64,000 nt of DNA from assembly GCF_000577815.1 (NCBI RefSeq), contig NZ_CBYM010000013.1, positions 25,853 through 89,852 of the forward strand, in the 5' to 3' direction. The DNA comes from Clostridium saudiense (GTDB lineage Bacteria > Bacillota > Clostridia > Clostridiales > Clostridiaceae). Below are positions 29,023 to 37,873 of this stretch, piece after piece (position 1 is the first letter of the stretch; each line of letters opens with the position of its first letter). The position numbers were made by a program, and so were the translations under genes. The notes below the pieces were generated by a model. It saw only the letters and a list, made by a program, of their open reading frames with translations, was not told the origin of the DNA and searched no databases.

Positions 29023-29454
29023 ATGGATAAGGGAGAATTTATTAAGGCAATTAGTAAACATAATGAAATTATAGCTATATGTGAATTCGGAAGTTATGGT
29101 ACAGATGATTGGATAAAAGATAGAAGTGATATAGATTTACTTGTTGTAACTGCACCGAAAGTTACTTTTTTAGATACATTTGATATAGAAGATGAAATAA
29201 AGAAAATAGCTAGTAAGTTTTATAATTATAACAATATTCATTTGACCTTTGTATTATTTAATGATTTTGGAAATAAATATGCACGTATGGCAGTAGATAG
29301 CGATAATAAGTATATATTAAAAGAAGAAAGATGGTATGATTTTAATCATTATGTTTTAAAAGCTGCACGAAATAATGAAAAGTTAGAAAAAACTTTAAAA
29401 ATAGATGAACAGTACAGTTACTTTGGAGGTATTATTGATGAATCCATACTATAG
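29023..29454 (+). CDS. MNT-type minimal nucleotidyltransferase (antitoxin-like)
   Basis: About 143 residues from the ATG with a TGAGG site; a GTG at 28999 in frame would add 8 residues. The nucleotidyltransferase core is clear: EFGSYGTDDWIKDRSDIDLL, that is GS followed by a DxD metal site. Minimal nucleotidyltransferases are typically encoded beside a HEPN protein, and in studied pairs the enzyme AMPylates and neutralises the HEPN ribonuclease toxin. A HEPN reading frame follows with a 17-base overlap but is broken by two frameshifts, so the antitoxin-like partner appears to have outlived its toxin. Confidence 0.8.
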   Translation: MDKGEFIKAISKHNEIIAICEFGSYGTDDWIKDRSDIDLLVVTAPKVTFLDTFDIEDEIKKIASKFYNYNNIHLTFVLFNDFGNKYARMAVDSDNKYILKEERWYDFNHYVLKAARNNEKLEKTLKIDEQYSYFGGIIDESIL

Positions 29455-29894
29455 ATATAAGAAAGAAAAGTTTTTAGAAAAATATCAAAGTGCATATGAT
29501 AATTTAGAAGACCTTAAAGAGGCAATAGCTGAATATAAAAAAATAATAGTAGAATTATGAGAAGAGCAATGTTTGCATTTTTTCAAGATTTCACTGAATA
29601 TATAGTTGATATGTGTGAAAGTTATATAATAGTTAATGATGGAAAACTAAAAAGTTCAATATCGGCTACAGGACTTATTGATAAAGCATGGGAGATGTTT
29701 TTTTTGATGATAAGCTTAAAGGATATCTTTCAATGGCTGTAAAGCTAAGAAATAGATATACTCATGATTATTATATAAGAGAAGAGAGTGAAAAGTTAAT
29801 AGAGGAATTTTGCTTTAATAGATTAGCTTACTTAGATATATTTTTAGGGGAAAATAAAGATAAAGTTATTCTAAAATATAAGGATAAAGAATAG
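29438..29894 (+). pseudogene. HEPN domain protein, frameshifted (toxin-like partner of MNT)
   Basis: The gene starts at ATG 29438 behind GGAGGT, overlapping the MNT gene. The first frame codes for 40 residues (ending KKIIVEL). A second frame then carries about 50 residues (MRRAMFAFFQDFTEYIVDM). A third frame after a run of eight T at 29698-29705 carries the HEPN motif RNRYTHDYY (Rx4-6H). Both breaks would be repaired by one extra base: one somewhere around 29530-29560 (a run of seven A lies at the start of this stretch) and one in the T run. The motif itself is intact. This is either a decayed gene, slippage-controlled expression, or two base-calling errors at homopolymers. Confidence 0.7.
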
Positions 29895-29914
29895 ATAAAA
29901 TAATATTAAAATGT

Positions 29915-29958
29915 AAAAACACCTTCAATATTAATTTTTAATATTGAAGGTGTTTTTT
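29915..29958 (+). terminator. Terminator after MNT/HEPN locus
   Basis: An 18-base-pair perfect stem (AAAAACACCTTCAATATT and complement, 7-base loop) ending in a T run; it can act in both directions. Confidence 0.85.
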
Positions 29959-30043
29959 GATACAAAAGGAATACAGTTGGTAGCATAACATAAAATTTAT
30001 CATAGCATGTAGTATATTACTTCTAAATATAATGGGGGAATGT

Positions 30044-32434
30044 ATGAAGAAGAAGTTATTATCAATATTTTTAAGTAGCGTAATAATAGTAACATTGTTA
30101 TGTACAAGTATTTATGTTAAGGCCGAAGGTAATGATGAGGCCGGGACTAGTAGCGAATCAGAAGAAGTTTTAGATATGGGGGAGGAGGATACTAAGGATA
30201 AGGATATACAATTAAATGAAGGTGAAGTATATCAAGATGGGGAAAATGTTAGTGACGAAAATAATTTAAATCCTGGTGATTATGATTCCAATTTATTTAA
30301 AATAGTACTTTATACTTTAGGTAAATTATCAGATGAATCTATAAAAAAAGATGAATTAAAAGCAATAACTAAGATAGATATAGAAGCATTACAAAATGAG
30401 CATAGTGATTTAGAAAATATAGAGATAAAGTCATTTTCTTTATTAAAGGAAATTAGCAACTTAAAAGAAATAAATTTAGGAAATGTTAAATGTGAGAATA
30501 TAGGAGAGTTAAAAGAAATCACTACATTAGAAATAGTAAAGGTAAATGGAAATGTAGTAGAAAAAGGTTCGTTAGAAAGTGTTTCAGAAGAAAATATACA
30601 AGAGGTTACAGAACCAATTATTGAAAATCAAGTAGTAGATAATAATGAGGCAGAGAACTCTGAAATTAATAGTGATGAGAATACATCAGATTCATCAGTA
30701 ATAGAAGAAGAGCCAAGTGATGAAGTTATAGACAATAGTGAAAATAAAGATAATACAGAGGAAGAACCAACAGATAGCAAGGATGAAGATAAATCAAATG
30801 AAGGAGCAGTTGTAACAGGAGATGAGTCTGAAAACTTACCTATAATAGATGCTAATGATAAAACAATAAATGTTGGTGATAAGTTTGATCCACTAGATGG
30901 AGTAACTGCTAAGTCAAATAATGGAGAAGATTTAACAGATAAAATTGAAATAAAAGAAAATGAAGTAAATCCAAATGAGCAAGGAAAATATAAGGTAACT
31001 TATTACGTAAAAGATAATGATAATAAAGAAGCAACTAAAACAATATCAATAACAGTACAAAAAGGTGAAGAAGTAGTAAATACATTACCAATAATAAATG
31101 CAGAAAATAAAACAATAGAATTAGGAAATAAATTTAATGAGTTAGATGGTATAAAAGCAATTGATGAAGAAGACGGAGATATAACTAATGATATTATTGT
31201 TGTATCAAGTAATGTTGATGTCAATAAAGAAGGAGTATATGTAGTAACTTATGAGATAAAGGATAAAGATGGAGGTAAGACAAGGAAAACTATTGAAGTT
31301 ACAGTTGTTAAACCCTTAGAAAAAGAAAATGAGGCTCCATATATAAATGCAAGTGATAGAACTATTAAACAAGGAGAAAGCTTTAATCCATTAAATGGAG
31401 TAAATGCATATGATACTGAAGATGGAGATTTAACTTCAAAAATAAGAGTTATTGAAAATATGGTTGATATAAGTGTAGTAGGAAAGTATTCAGTTACTTT
31501 TGAAGTAAGTGATAGTGCTGGGTATAGAGTTACTAAGGAAATATATATTAATGTTGTACCAAAAAGTAATACAAGACCAATTATATATGCTGATAATATA
31601 ACAGTAGCTTTAGGTGAAAAGTATAATCCATATGCAATGGTAAGTGCTTCAGATAAAGAAGATGGAGATATAACAGGAAAGATTATAGTAGTATATAATT
31701 ATGTTAATGTATATAAAGAAGGCATATATAAAGTTGGATATAAGGTTACTGATAGCATGGGAACTTCAGCATCTTGTGTAATTAAAGTAAAAGTTAAAAA
31801 TTTTAATAATGGAAATAAAGTAACTTCAACAGGAGATGTACCAGTTATATACTGCAATGATATTTCTATAGCATTAGATACGAAATTTAATCCATTAGAG
31901 TGGGTAGCAGCAACTGATAAAGAAGATGGAGATATAACTAATAAGGTTATGGTTATATATAATAATGTTGATACAAGTATTGAAGGTAATTATCATGTAA
32001 CTTATGAGATTATTGATAGTAATGGAAACAAGGTAAATAAAGCAATGATGGTTGTTGTTGAATCAGAAGATAAGATGAGTGGAGAAAATAAACCACCAAT
32101 TATTAATGCGAATGACATTACATTAGAAAAAGGTAGATATTTTGATCCATTAGATGGTGTTACAGCATTAGATGATGAAGATGGAAATTTAACAAATAAG
32201 ATTATTGTTAAAGAAAATGAAGTGAATGTAAGCAAAAAGGGAGTATACAAAGTAACTTACGAAGTAACTGATAGTAAGGGGTTAGTTACTACAAAAAGTA
32301 TTAGTGTTACAGTTGACGGCGGAAGTGGTTTTAATAGTAATTCAACGATAATAAAAATTATTATAGGATTATTAGTCATTATAACAGTAAGTGGATCAGC
32401 AACAGCAATTATAGTTAATAAGAAAAAGAAGTAG
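30044..32434 (+). CDS. Cell-surface protein with six Ig-like (DUF5011) repeats
   Basis: About 796 residues from the ATG preceded by GGGGG (an ATG 12 bases upstream is in frame). A signal peptide (MKKKLLSIFLSSVI...) is followed by an acidic, Glu/Asp/Ser-rich region to about residue 265. Six Ig-like repeats of about 80 residues follow, each of the form P-I-I-x-A-x-D...G...F-(D/N)-P-L-x-G-V...D-x-E-D-G-D-(I/L)-T...G-x-Y-x-V-T-Y. Near the N-terminus a short LRR-like stretch (LKEISNLKEINL) is visible. The C-terminus is a membrane helix and KKKK tail without LPxTG, so it is membrane-anchored and not sortase-linked. Probably an adhesin or wall-spanning stalk. Confidence 0.82.
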   Translation: MKKKLLSIFLSSVIIVTLLCTSIYVKAEGNDEAGTSSESEEVLDMGEEDTKDKDIQLNEGEVYQDGENVSDENNLNPGDYDSNLFKIVLYTLGKLSDESIKKDELKAITKIDIEALQNEHSDLENIEIKSFSLLKEISNLKEINLGNVKCENIGELKEITTLEIVKVNGNVVEKGSLESVSEENIQEVTEPIIENQVVDNNEAENSEINSDENTSDSSVIEEEPSDEVIDNSENKDNTEEEPTDSKDEDKSNEGAVVTGDESENLPIIDANDKTINVGDKFDPLDGVTAKSNNGEDLTDKIEIKENEVNPNEQGKYKVTYYVKDNDNKEATKTISITVQKGEEVVNTLPIINAENKTIELGNKFNELDGIKAIDEEDGDITNDIIVVSSNVDVNKEGVYVVTYEIKDKDGGKTRKTIEVTVVKPLEKENEAPYINASDRTIKQGESFNPLNGVNAYDTEDGDLTSKIRVIENMVDISVVGKYSVTFEVSDSAGYRVTKEIYINVVPKSNTRPIIYADNITVALGEKYNPYAMVSASDKEDGDITGKIIVVYNYVNVYKEGIYKVGYKVTDSMGTSASCVIKVKVKNFNNGNKVTSTGDVPVIYCNDISIALDTKFNPLEWVAATDKEDGDITNKVMVIYNNVDTSIEGNYHVTYEIIDSNGNKVNKAMMVVVESEDKMSGENKPPIINANDITLEKGRYFDPLDGVTALDDEDGNLTNKIIVKENEVNVSKKGVYKVTYEVTDSKGLVTTKSISVTVDGGSGFNSNSTIIKIIIGLLVIITVSGSATAIIVNKKKK

Positions 32435-32539
32435 TTTAAATTATTTTTCAAAAATAGATGCATTTATAAAAATAACTTGATTTATCATCTGTTTTATTAT
32501 TTAATGAGATATATAATTGAATAATAAAGAATTTAGGTT

Positions 32540-32568
32540 TTAAAATTATAGATTTTTAGTATTATAAT
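32540..32568 (+). promoter_or_regulatory. Probable promoter of cbi operon leader
   Basis: TATAAT at 32563-32568 lies just before the riboswitch; the -35 region (TTAAAA near 32540) is poor. Start of transcription is expected near 32575. Confidence 0.4.
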
Positions 32569-32569
32569 T

Positions 32570-32710
32570 TTAAATTAAAAGGGAAAGTGGTTAAATGCCA
32601 CTGCAGCCCCCGCTACTGTAATAATGGACAAATCTCTAAATAAATCCACTGGTGGTTAAAAACTGGGAAGGTATGAGAAGAGGATGAAGTTAAAGCCAGG
32701 AGACCTGCCT
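32570..32710 (+). ncRNA. Cobalamin (adenosylcobalamin-type) riboswitch
   Basis: The core of the B12 aptamer is clear: GGGAAAGTGGTTAAATGCCA then CTGCAGCCCCCGCTACTGTAA (32580-32620), the downstream GGGAAGGT...GATGAAG segment (32664-32690) and the closing GCCAGGAGACCTGCC (32695-32709). The 5' and 3' edges (TTAAAAGG / CC..TTTTAA) can pair as P1. It precedes the cbi operon and should shut it down when coenzyme B12 is plentiful. The next good terminator is about 315 bases further on, an unusually long distance. Confidence 0.93.
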
Positions 32711-33025
32711 AAATTTTAATCTATACTTCGGTGGGAAGGTAAGGATGATATGATAGAAAGTTAAGTAAGAGGTTTCAAGTGATAAGTTTAGAATTAAGGA
32801 CTAAATTTAGCTTAGGATGAATTTACAGAAATTTATTTTAAGAAACTCCAAAAGAGGTTTTAAAATTAGTTTGTTACTTGTAACTTGTTGTTTGTTACTA
32901 ACTAAATTGAAGAAAAGTGAGAAATACTTTTTTCAATTAGTAGTTTTGAGTTGTTTTAGTAGTTAAGGATAACTAAAACTAAAAACTACTAACTGTATAA
33001 TTTTGGTTATATTGTGTTGTCTTTT
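32711..33025 (+). repeat. Repeat-rich segment between B12 aptamer and terminator
   Basis: No ORF. 32773-32897 matches 41725-41840 at about 75% over its central 65 bases and is flanked by CAAGT/ACTTG-type inverted arms in both copies. 32939-32994 is an imperfect long hairpin built of TTAGTAGTTTTGAGTT and its complement. The same TAGTAGTTTTGAGTT motif recurs in the cbiC-cbiD and cbiH-cbiJ gaps. Confidence 0.6.
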
Positions 33026-33060
33026 AAGCACCCTAATTGAAGGGTGCTTTTATTTTTTTA
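33026..33060 (+). terminator. Terminator of riboswitch leader, upstream of cbiK
   Basis: Stem AAGCACCCT / AGGGTGCTT with loop AATTGA followed by a long T-rich run. It lies before the first structural gene of the operon, so it is the probable expression platform of the B12 riboswitch or of the inserted sequence. Confidence 0.8.
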
Positions 33061-33169
33061 TTATAAAGTAATTTATAAACATAATTAGATTTTTTAGTTA
33101 ATAAATAAAAATGAATAAATAAATTTAAAGAAAAAATAATTTGAAATAAATTTTAGGAGATTTTAAATA

Positions 33170-34012
33170 ATGAAAAAAGCAATATTAGTAGTTAGCTTTG
33201 GGACAAGCTATTTAGACACTTTAGAGAAAACAATTGAAAATGCTGAAAATCAAATAAGAAATAGTTTCAGTGAATATGATATTTATAGAGCATTTACATC
33301 TCATAAGATAATAAAAAAATTAAAAGAAAAATATGAGATATTTGTTGATAAACCTGAGGAGATGATGGAAAAGTTATATGAAGATGGATATGAAGAAGTG
33401 ATTATGCAACCATTGCATATGATACCTGGAGAAGAGTTCATATATGTAAATAAAATAGCAGAAGCTTTCAAGGATAAGTTTAGCATTCTAAAAGTAGGAA
33501 GACCTATTTTTTACTATCAAGGAATAGAGGAATTACCACAAGATTATTCACTATTTATTGAAGCAACAAAAGAATTATATGAGAAAAATAATGCTGTAGT
33601 GTATGTCGGACATGGAACTGCACATCCATCAAATTCTGTATATGGATGTTTACAAGCTGTGTTGGAAGATGAAGGATATGAAAATGTATTTGTTGGGACA
33701 GTTGAGGGATATCCTAATTTTGAAACAGTACTTAGAAGACTAAAAAGAAAAAATATAACTGAAGTAACTTTAGCTCCATTAATGATGGTTGCAGGCGACC
33801 ATGCAAGAAATGATATGGCTTCAGATGATGAAGATTCGTGGAAGTCTATGCTAGAAGAAGAAGGTATTAAAGTGAATTTGCATATGAAAGGGCTTGGTGA
33901 AAACGAAAAATTTAATGAGCTATATATAAATAGAATAGAAGATCTTATAAACAATAGATATATCGGTGTTGGACAAACTAAAAAAGGTCATAAGGTAAAA
34001 GTAAAAAGTTAA
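33170..34012 (+). CDS. cbiK: Sirohydrochlorin cobaltochelatase CbiK
   Basis: A 280-residue anaerobic cobalt chelatase. Family hallmarks are the N-terminal VVSFGTSYLDT, PLHMIPGEEF, the metal-site His in VYVGHGTAHPSNSVY, and MVAGDHARNDM. It inserts Co(II) into sirohydrochlorin, the entry step of anaerobic cobalamin synthesis, and is cytoplasmic here (no signal peptide). It is first in the operon, after the B12 riboswitch leader, and its ATG follows AGGAG. Confidence 0.95.
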   Translation: MKKAILVVSFGTSYLDTLEKTIENAENQIRNSFSEYDIYRAFTSHKIIKKLKEKYEIFVDKPEEMMEKLYEDGYEEVIMQPLHMIPGEEFIYVNKIAEAFKDKFSILKVGRPIFYYQGIEELPQDYSLFIEATKELYEKNNAVVYVGHGTAHPSNSVYGCLQAVLEDEGYENVFVGTVEGYPNFETVLRRLKRKNITEVTLAPLMMVAGDHARNDMASDDEDSWKSMLEEEGIKVNLHMKGLGENEKFNELYINRIEDLINNRYIGVGQTKKGHKVKVKS

Positions 34013-34025
34013 GGAGACATAAAGC

Positions 34026-35309
34026 ATGAAAACAATGATAATTTCATCCAATTGTAGTGGTGGAGGAAAAACTACAGTTACTCTTGGATTAATGAAAGCA
34101 TTAAAAAATAGAGGCTATGATGTACAAGGATATAAGGTAGGTCCGGATTATATTGACTCAGGATTTCATACTGAAATAACAGGGAATGTATCTAGAAATT
34201 TAGATTTGCATTTAATGGGAGAAGATGGGGTTAAGGCAAGTTTTTCAAGAGGAAAAGGTGATTTAGCGGTAGTTGAAGGAGTTATGGGACTATATGATGG
34301 GAAAGGTTTAACTGAAGAATGTTCAACATATAGTATTTCCAAAGTATTAAATAATGCTCCAATTATATTAGTAATTACTCCAAAGGCACAAAGTATAACT
34401 TTATGTGCAGAAATTAATGGAATTAAAAATTTTAAGGATGCTAATATTTCAGGCGTAATTTTAAATTGTATTAGTGAAAGTTACTACAATTTATTAAAGT
34501 CAGCAATTGAAATGCACTGCAATTTAAAGGTGTTTGGATATATTCCAAAGGATGAAAAGCTTAAATTAGAAAGTAGACATTTAGGGTTAGTACAAAGTGT
34601 AGAAGTTGGTAATTTACATGAGAAGATAGATTATTTAGCTAAACTTATTGAGGAAAATATAAATTTAACTGAAATAATTGAAAGTTTTAAGGAGATAAGT
34701 AAGTACGATGATAATTATCATTTAGAAAATAAAAATAAGAAAATTGCAATAGCTTATGATGAAGCTTTTAGGTTTTATTATAAAGAAAATATAGAGTTAT
34801 TAGAAGAAGTTGGTGAAGTTATTTACTTTAGCCCGCTTAAGGATTCAAAGTTACCAGAAAATATTGATTTTTTATATTTAGGTGGTGGCTATCCAGAGGT
34901 ATTTAAAGAAGAGTTAAGTAAGAATACAAGTATGCTTAAGAGCATAAAACAAGCATTAGATAATGGATTGAATTGTTATGCTGAATGTGGTGGATTAATG
35001 TATTTAACAGAAAATATAGATGGCGTTGATATGGTGGGATTCTTAAAAGGAAATAGTGAAATGACTAAAAGACTAAATAGATTTGGTTATGCAACAGTAT
35101 CATTAGGTGATATAAGAATTAATTGTCATGAATTCCATAAGTCAAAGGTAAATTTAAATGAAGAGGCAATATATGATGTAATAAAAACTTCATATACGGG
35201 CGAAGAAATTAAATGGAAATGTGGATATAAAAAGAATAATACATTAGCAGGATATCCACATGTGCATTTCTTTGGAAATTTAGATTTTATTAAGAGATTA
35301 TTAAAATAA
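34026..35309 (+). CDS. cbiA: Cobyrinate a,c-diamide synthase CbiA
   Basis: A 427-residue amidotransferase. The N-terminal P-loop part has SSNCSGGGKTTVTLGL and KVGPDYIDSGFH. The C-terminal class I-like glutaminase domain has its nucleophile Cys in YAECGGLMYL and a late conserved His (YPHVHFFGN). It uses glutamine and ATP to amidate the a and c side chains of cobyrinate. The gene starts 13 bases after cbiK with GGAG upstream. Its early position in the operon is common in clostridia. Confidence 0.95.
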   Translation: MKTMIISSNCSGGGKTTVTLGLMKALKNRGYDVQGYKVGPDYIDSGFHTEITGNVSRNLDLHLMGEDGVKASFSRGKGDLAVVEGVMGLYDGKGLTEECSTYSISKVLNNAPIILVITPKAQSITLCAEINGIKNFKDANISGVILNCISESYYNLLKSAIEMHCNLKVFGYIPKDEKLKLESRHLGLVQSVEVGNLHEKIDYLAKLIEENINLTEIIESFKEISKYDDNYHLENKNKKIAIAYDEAFRFYYKENIELLEEVGEVIYFSPLKDSKLPENIDFLYLGGGYPEVFKEELSKNTSMLKSIKQALDNGLNCYAECGGLMYLTENIDGVDMVGFLKGNSEMTKRLNRFGYATVSLGDIRINCHEFHKSKVNLNEEAIYDVIKTSYTGEEIKWKCGYKKNNTLAGYPHVHFFGNLDFIKRLLK

Positions 35310-35329
35310 GAAAATTGGAGTGAATAAAA

Positions 35330-35953
35330 ATGGACTATATTAAAAATCCAATGGAAATAGAAAATACAAGTATGAAAATTATAGAAGGTGAAATGGGTGA
35401 GCATAATTTCACTAAAGAAGAATTGTCTATAATAAAGAGAACTATTCATACAACAGCAGATTTTGAATACAAAGATTTAGTAGAAATAAGTAAAGGAGCG
35501 ATAGAAGCTTCTAAAGAAATTTTTAAGAAACCATTTATTATTTATACAGATACTAATATGGCATTATCAGGAATAAATAAAATAGCCTTATCAAAATTAA
35601 ATGGAAAGGCTATTTGTTATGTAAATTTAGAAGAAGTACATAAAGAGGCTAAAGAAAAGCAAATAACTCGTTCAATGGCAGCTGTAGAAAAGGCTTGTAA
35701 TGATAATGTTGATATTTTTGTATTTGGAAATGCACCAACAGCATTATTTAAATTAAAAGAGCTTATAAAAGATGGAAAAGCTAAGCCAAAGTTAATTATT
35801 GCAGTTCCAGTAGGATTTGTTGGAGCAGCAGAAAGTAAGGAAAATTTAGAAGAACTTAATGTTCCTTATATTAGAGTTAAGGGAAGAAAAGGTGGAAGCA
35901 CAGTTGCAGCAGCAATAGTAAATGCTCTTATGTACAACGTTGTTGAAAGGTAG
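35330..35953 (+). CDS. cbiC: Cobalt-precorrin-8 methylmutase CbiC
   Basis: A 207-residue enzyme that moves a methyl group from C11 to C12 of the corrin ring, giving cobyrinate. The catalytic His lies in RTIHTTADFEY, and the C-terminal part has VPVGFVGAAESKE and RKGGSTVAAAIVNAL. The ATG follows TTGGAG, 20 bases after cbiA. A 92-base repeat-containing gap separates it from cbiD. Confidence 0.94.
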   Translation: MDYIKNPMEIENTSMKIIEGEMGEHNFTKEELSIIKRTIHTTADFEYKDLVEISKGAIEASKEIFKKPFIIYTDTNMALSGINKIALSKLNGKAICYVNLEEVHKEAKEKQITRSMAAVEKACNDNVDIFVFGNAPTALFKLKELIKDGKAKPKLIIAVPVGFVGAAESKENLEELNVPYIRVKGRKGGSTVAAAIVNALMYNVVER

Positions 35954-36030
35954 ACTTGTGTAGTTAAGAGTTAGTAGTTTTGAGTTAAGGGAGTGACAAG
36001 TTTCAACTTGTAACTTGTAACTAAATAAGT
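35954..36030 (+). repeat. Intergenic repeat between cbiC and cbiD
   Basis: Contains TTAGTAGTTTTGAGTTA and a small hairpin ACAAGTTTCAACTTGT followed by AACTTGTAACT. Both motifs recur in the leader (32870-32960) and in the cbiH-cbiJ gap (41680-41845). Confidence 0.6.
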
Positions 36031-36045
36031 GGGGAGTTAGGATGA

Positions 36046-37152
36046 ATGCTAGATCTTTATGTAATGAGTGGTGGTAAGAAATTAAGATGTGGATATACTA
36101 CTGGATCATGTGCAACAGCAGCGGCAAAGGCAGCAACAATTATGCTTTTTAATGATGTAGTTCTAAATAGTGTTGACATAATAGTACCTAAGGGAATTGA
36201 GATAAAGATACCTATAAATTCTATAGAAAAAGGTGAAAATTATTGCTTAGTTTCTGTGATTAAAGATGGTGGAGATGATCCAGATATAACTGATGGGATA
36301 GAAATTTATGCAAGAGTAGAAAAGCAAGATAGTGGATTTACTTTAGTTGGAGGAGAAGGAGTTGGAGTAGTTACTAAAGAAGGGTTATTTATAGAAAAAG
36401 GACTTCATGCAATTAACCCAACTCCAAGAAAAACTATTCAAGAAGCTGTAATGGAAAATCTTCCTGGTGACATTGAAGGTGGAATTAAGGTAACTATTAG
36501 TGTTCCTGAAGGAAAAGAAATTGCTAAAAAGACCTTTAACCCTAGGCTTGGTATAGTTGGAGGAATTTCTATTTTAGGAACATCAGGAATAGTTAAACCA
36601 ATGTCAGAAGAAGCATTAAAGGAATCTATACGAATTGAAATTAATCAAAAGGGAAGAGGTAAGGAGAGATTAGTTCTTACTTTTGGGAATATAGGTGAAA
36701 AGTGTGCAAATGATAATGGATTTTCAGAAGATGAAGTAGTTATAATATCTAACTTTGTAGGTTTTGCATTGGAATGTTGTGCTGAAATTAAAATAAAAGA
36801 AGTCGTTCTTATAGGGCATATAGGGAAGGTAAGTAAAGTTGCTTATGGATGTTTTAATACTCATAGCAGAGTAAATGATGTACGTCTTGAAGTTATAGCT
36901 TTAGAGCTTGCACTTTTAGGATATGATACAAATCTTATTAAAAAAGTTTTAGAGCAAAAAACAAGTGAAGGTGCAGTAAAGTTCTTAGGTGAAGGATATG
37001 ATGAGCTTTATAAAAATATAGGAAATAAGATTGTTGAAAGAATGAAAATTTATACTTATGGCGAAATGAAATGTGATGCAATAATGTATTATGGATTTTC
37101 AGATTATAAGATTTTATATAATTCTCTTTCAAAACTAGGAAAATTTGATTAG
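36046..37152 (+). CDS. cbiD: Cobalt-precorrin-5B C1-methyltransferase CbiD
   Basis: A 368-residue enzyme with the CbiD signature [17 protein letters not shown] near the N-terminus, the NPTPRKTI segment and a C-terminal [18 protein letters not shown]. It methylates C1 of the ring using S-adenosylmethionine. The start chosen is the ATG at 36046 with GGGGAG upstream; an ATG 4 bases earlier is in another frame and soon ends. Upstream repeats do not interrupt the operon. Confidence 0.95.
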   Translation: MLDLYVMSGGKKLRCGYTTGSCATAAAKAATIMLFNDVVLNSVDIIVPKGIEIKIPINSIEKGENYCLVSVIKDGGDDPDITDGIEIYARVEKQDSGFTLVGGEGVGVVTKEGLFIEKGLHAINPTPRKTIQEAVMENLPGDIEGGIKVTISVPEGKEIAKKTFNPRLGIVGGISILGTSGIVKPMSEEALKESIRIEINQKGRGKERLVLTFGNIGEKCANDNGFSEDEVVIISNFVGFALECCAEIKIKEVVLIGHIGKVSKVAYGCFNTHSRVNDVRLEVIALELALLGYDTNLIKKVLEQKTSEGAVKFLGEGYDELYKNIGNKIVERMKIYTYGEMKCDAIMYYGFSDYKILYNSLSKLGKFD

Positions 37153-37229
37153 TTAGCAGTTAATAAGTGATAGAAAAAAGTAAGTTTTAAGTAATAAGAG
37201 CGTTCATCAGTATAGGAGGTTGAAAAATT

Positions 37230-37859
37230 GTGCTTTATATAGTTGGAATGGGGCCAGGAAATAGAGATTATATATTAAAGAAGGCAATAGAGGTATTAAA
37301 TTAATGTGATGTTATTATTGGTTTTGAAAGACTGATTAATGATTTAGAGTTCATTAATAAACCCCAAATAGTAATGAATTCATTAAAGGAAACCTTGGAG
37401 TATATTAATAGCAATGGGCAAGATAAGGGGAATTTAAAGGGTAAGACTATTGCTTTAGTAGCTTCAGGAGATCCGACTTTTTTTGGAATAAGCGAATATA
37501 TAAAAAAGAATTACCCAGGAAATATTGTCGTAATACCTGGATTAAGCTCGTTTCAATATTTAACGACTAAGTTAAATAAAAGCTGGTCTTATGCATTTAC
37601 AGGAAGTGTACATGCAAGAAATGAAAATTTTATAGATAAAGTTAAACAAAATAAATTATCAATATGGCTAACTGATAATAAAAATAATGCTGCACATTTA
37701 TGTAAGCTTTTAATTGAACATAATATTAATTGCAGTGTGATTATTGGTGAGTATTTATCTTATGAAAATGAGAGAATTTTAGAAGGTAAGCCTGAGGAAT
37801 TTATAAATGTAGACTTTAGCGATATGTCTATATTAGTTGTAGAAAATGAAGAAAATTAA
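37230..37859 (+). pseudogene. cbiE: cbiE, cobalt-precorrin-7 C5-methyltransferase, interrupted by in-frame TAA
   Basis: Reading from GTG 37230 (AGGAGG upstream) gives LYIVGMGPGNRDYILKKAIE, the SAM-methylase start of CbiE. Codon 25 is TAA at 37302-37304. The same frame then continues as CDVIIGFERL without further stops to 37859, including the family's GDPTFFGISEYI and the C-terminal region. Total length would be 209 residues, normal for CbiE. A serine TCA to TAA change would explain it, since the residue before CDVIIG is often Ser or Ala. The next in-frame ATG (37374) would lose the N-terminal part of the active site. No frameshift is seen. Confidence 0.85.
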
Positions 37860-37873
37860 ATTAGGAGAAATAT

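Noticed and set aside
32380..32434. LPxTG sortase signal at the end of the surface protein
   Set aside because: The C-terminal helix and KKKK tail are present but no LPxTG-like motif precedes them.
33544..33954. 136-residue minus-strand frame inside cbiK
   Set aside because: A Ser/Phe-rich shadow of the conserved cbiK coding sequence with no start signal.
37374..37859. A separate short 161-residue gene starting at 37374
   Set aside because: It has no ribosome binding site and is simply the downstream part of the interrupted cbiE frame.
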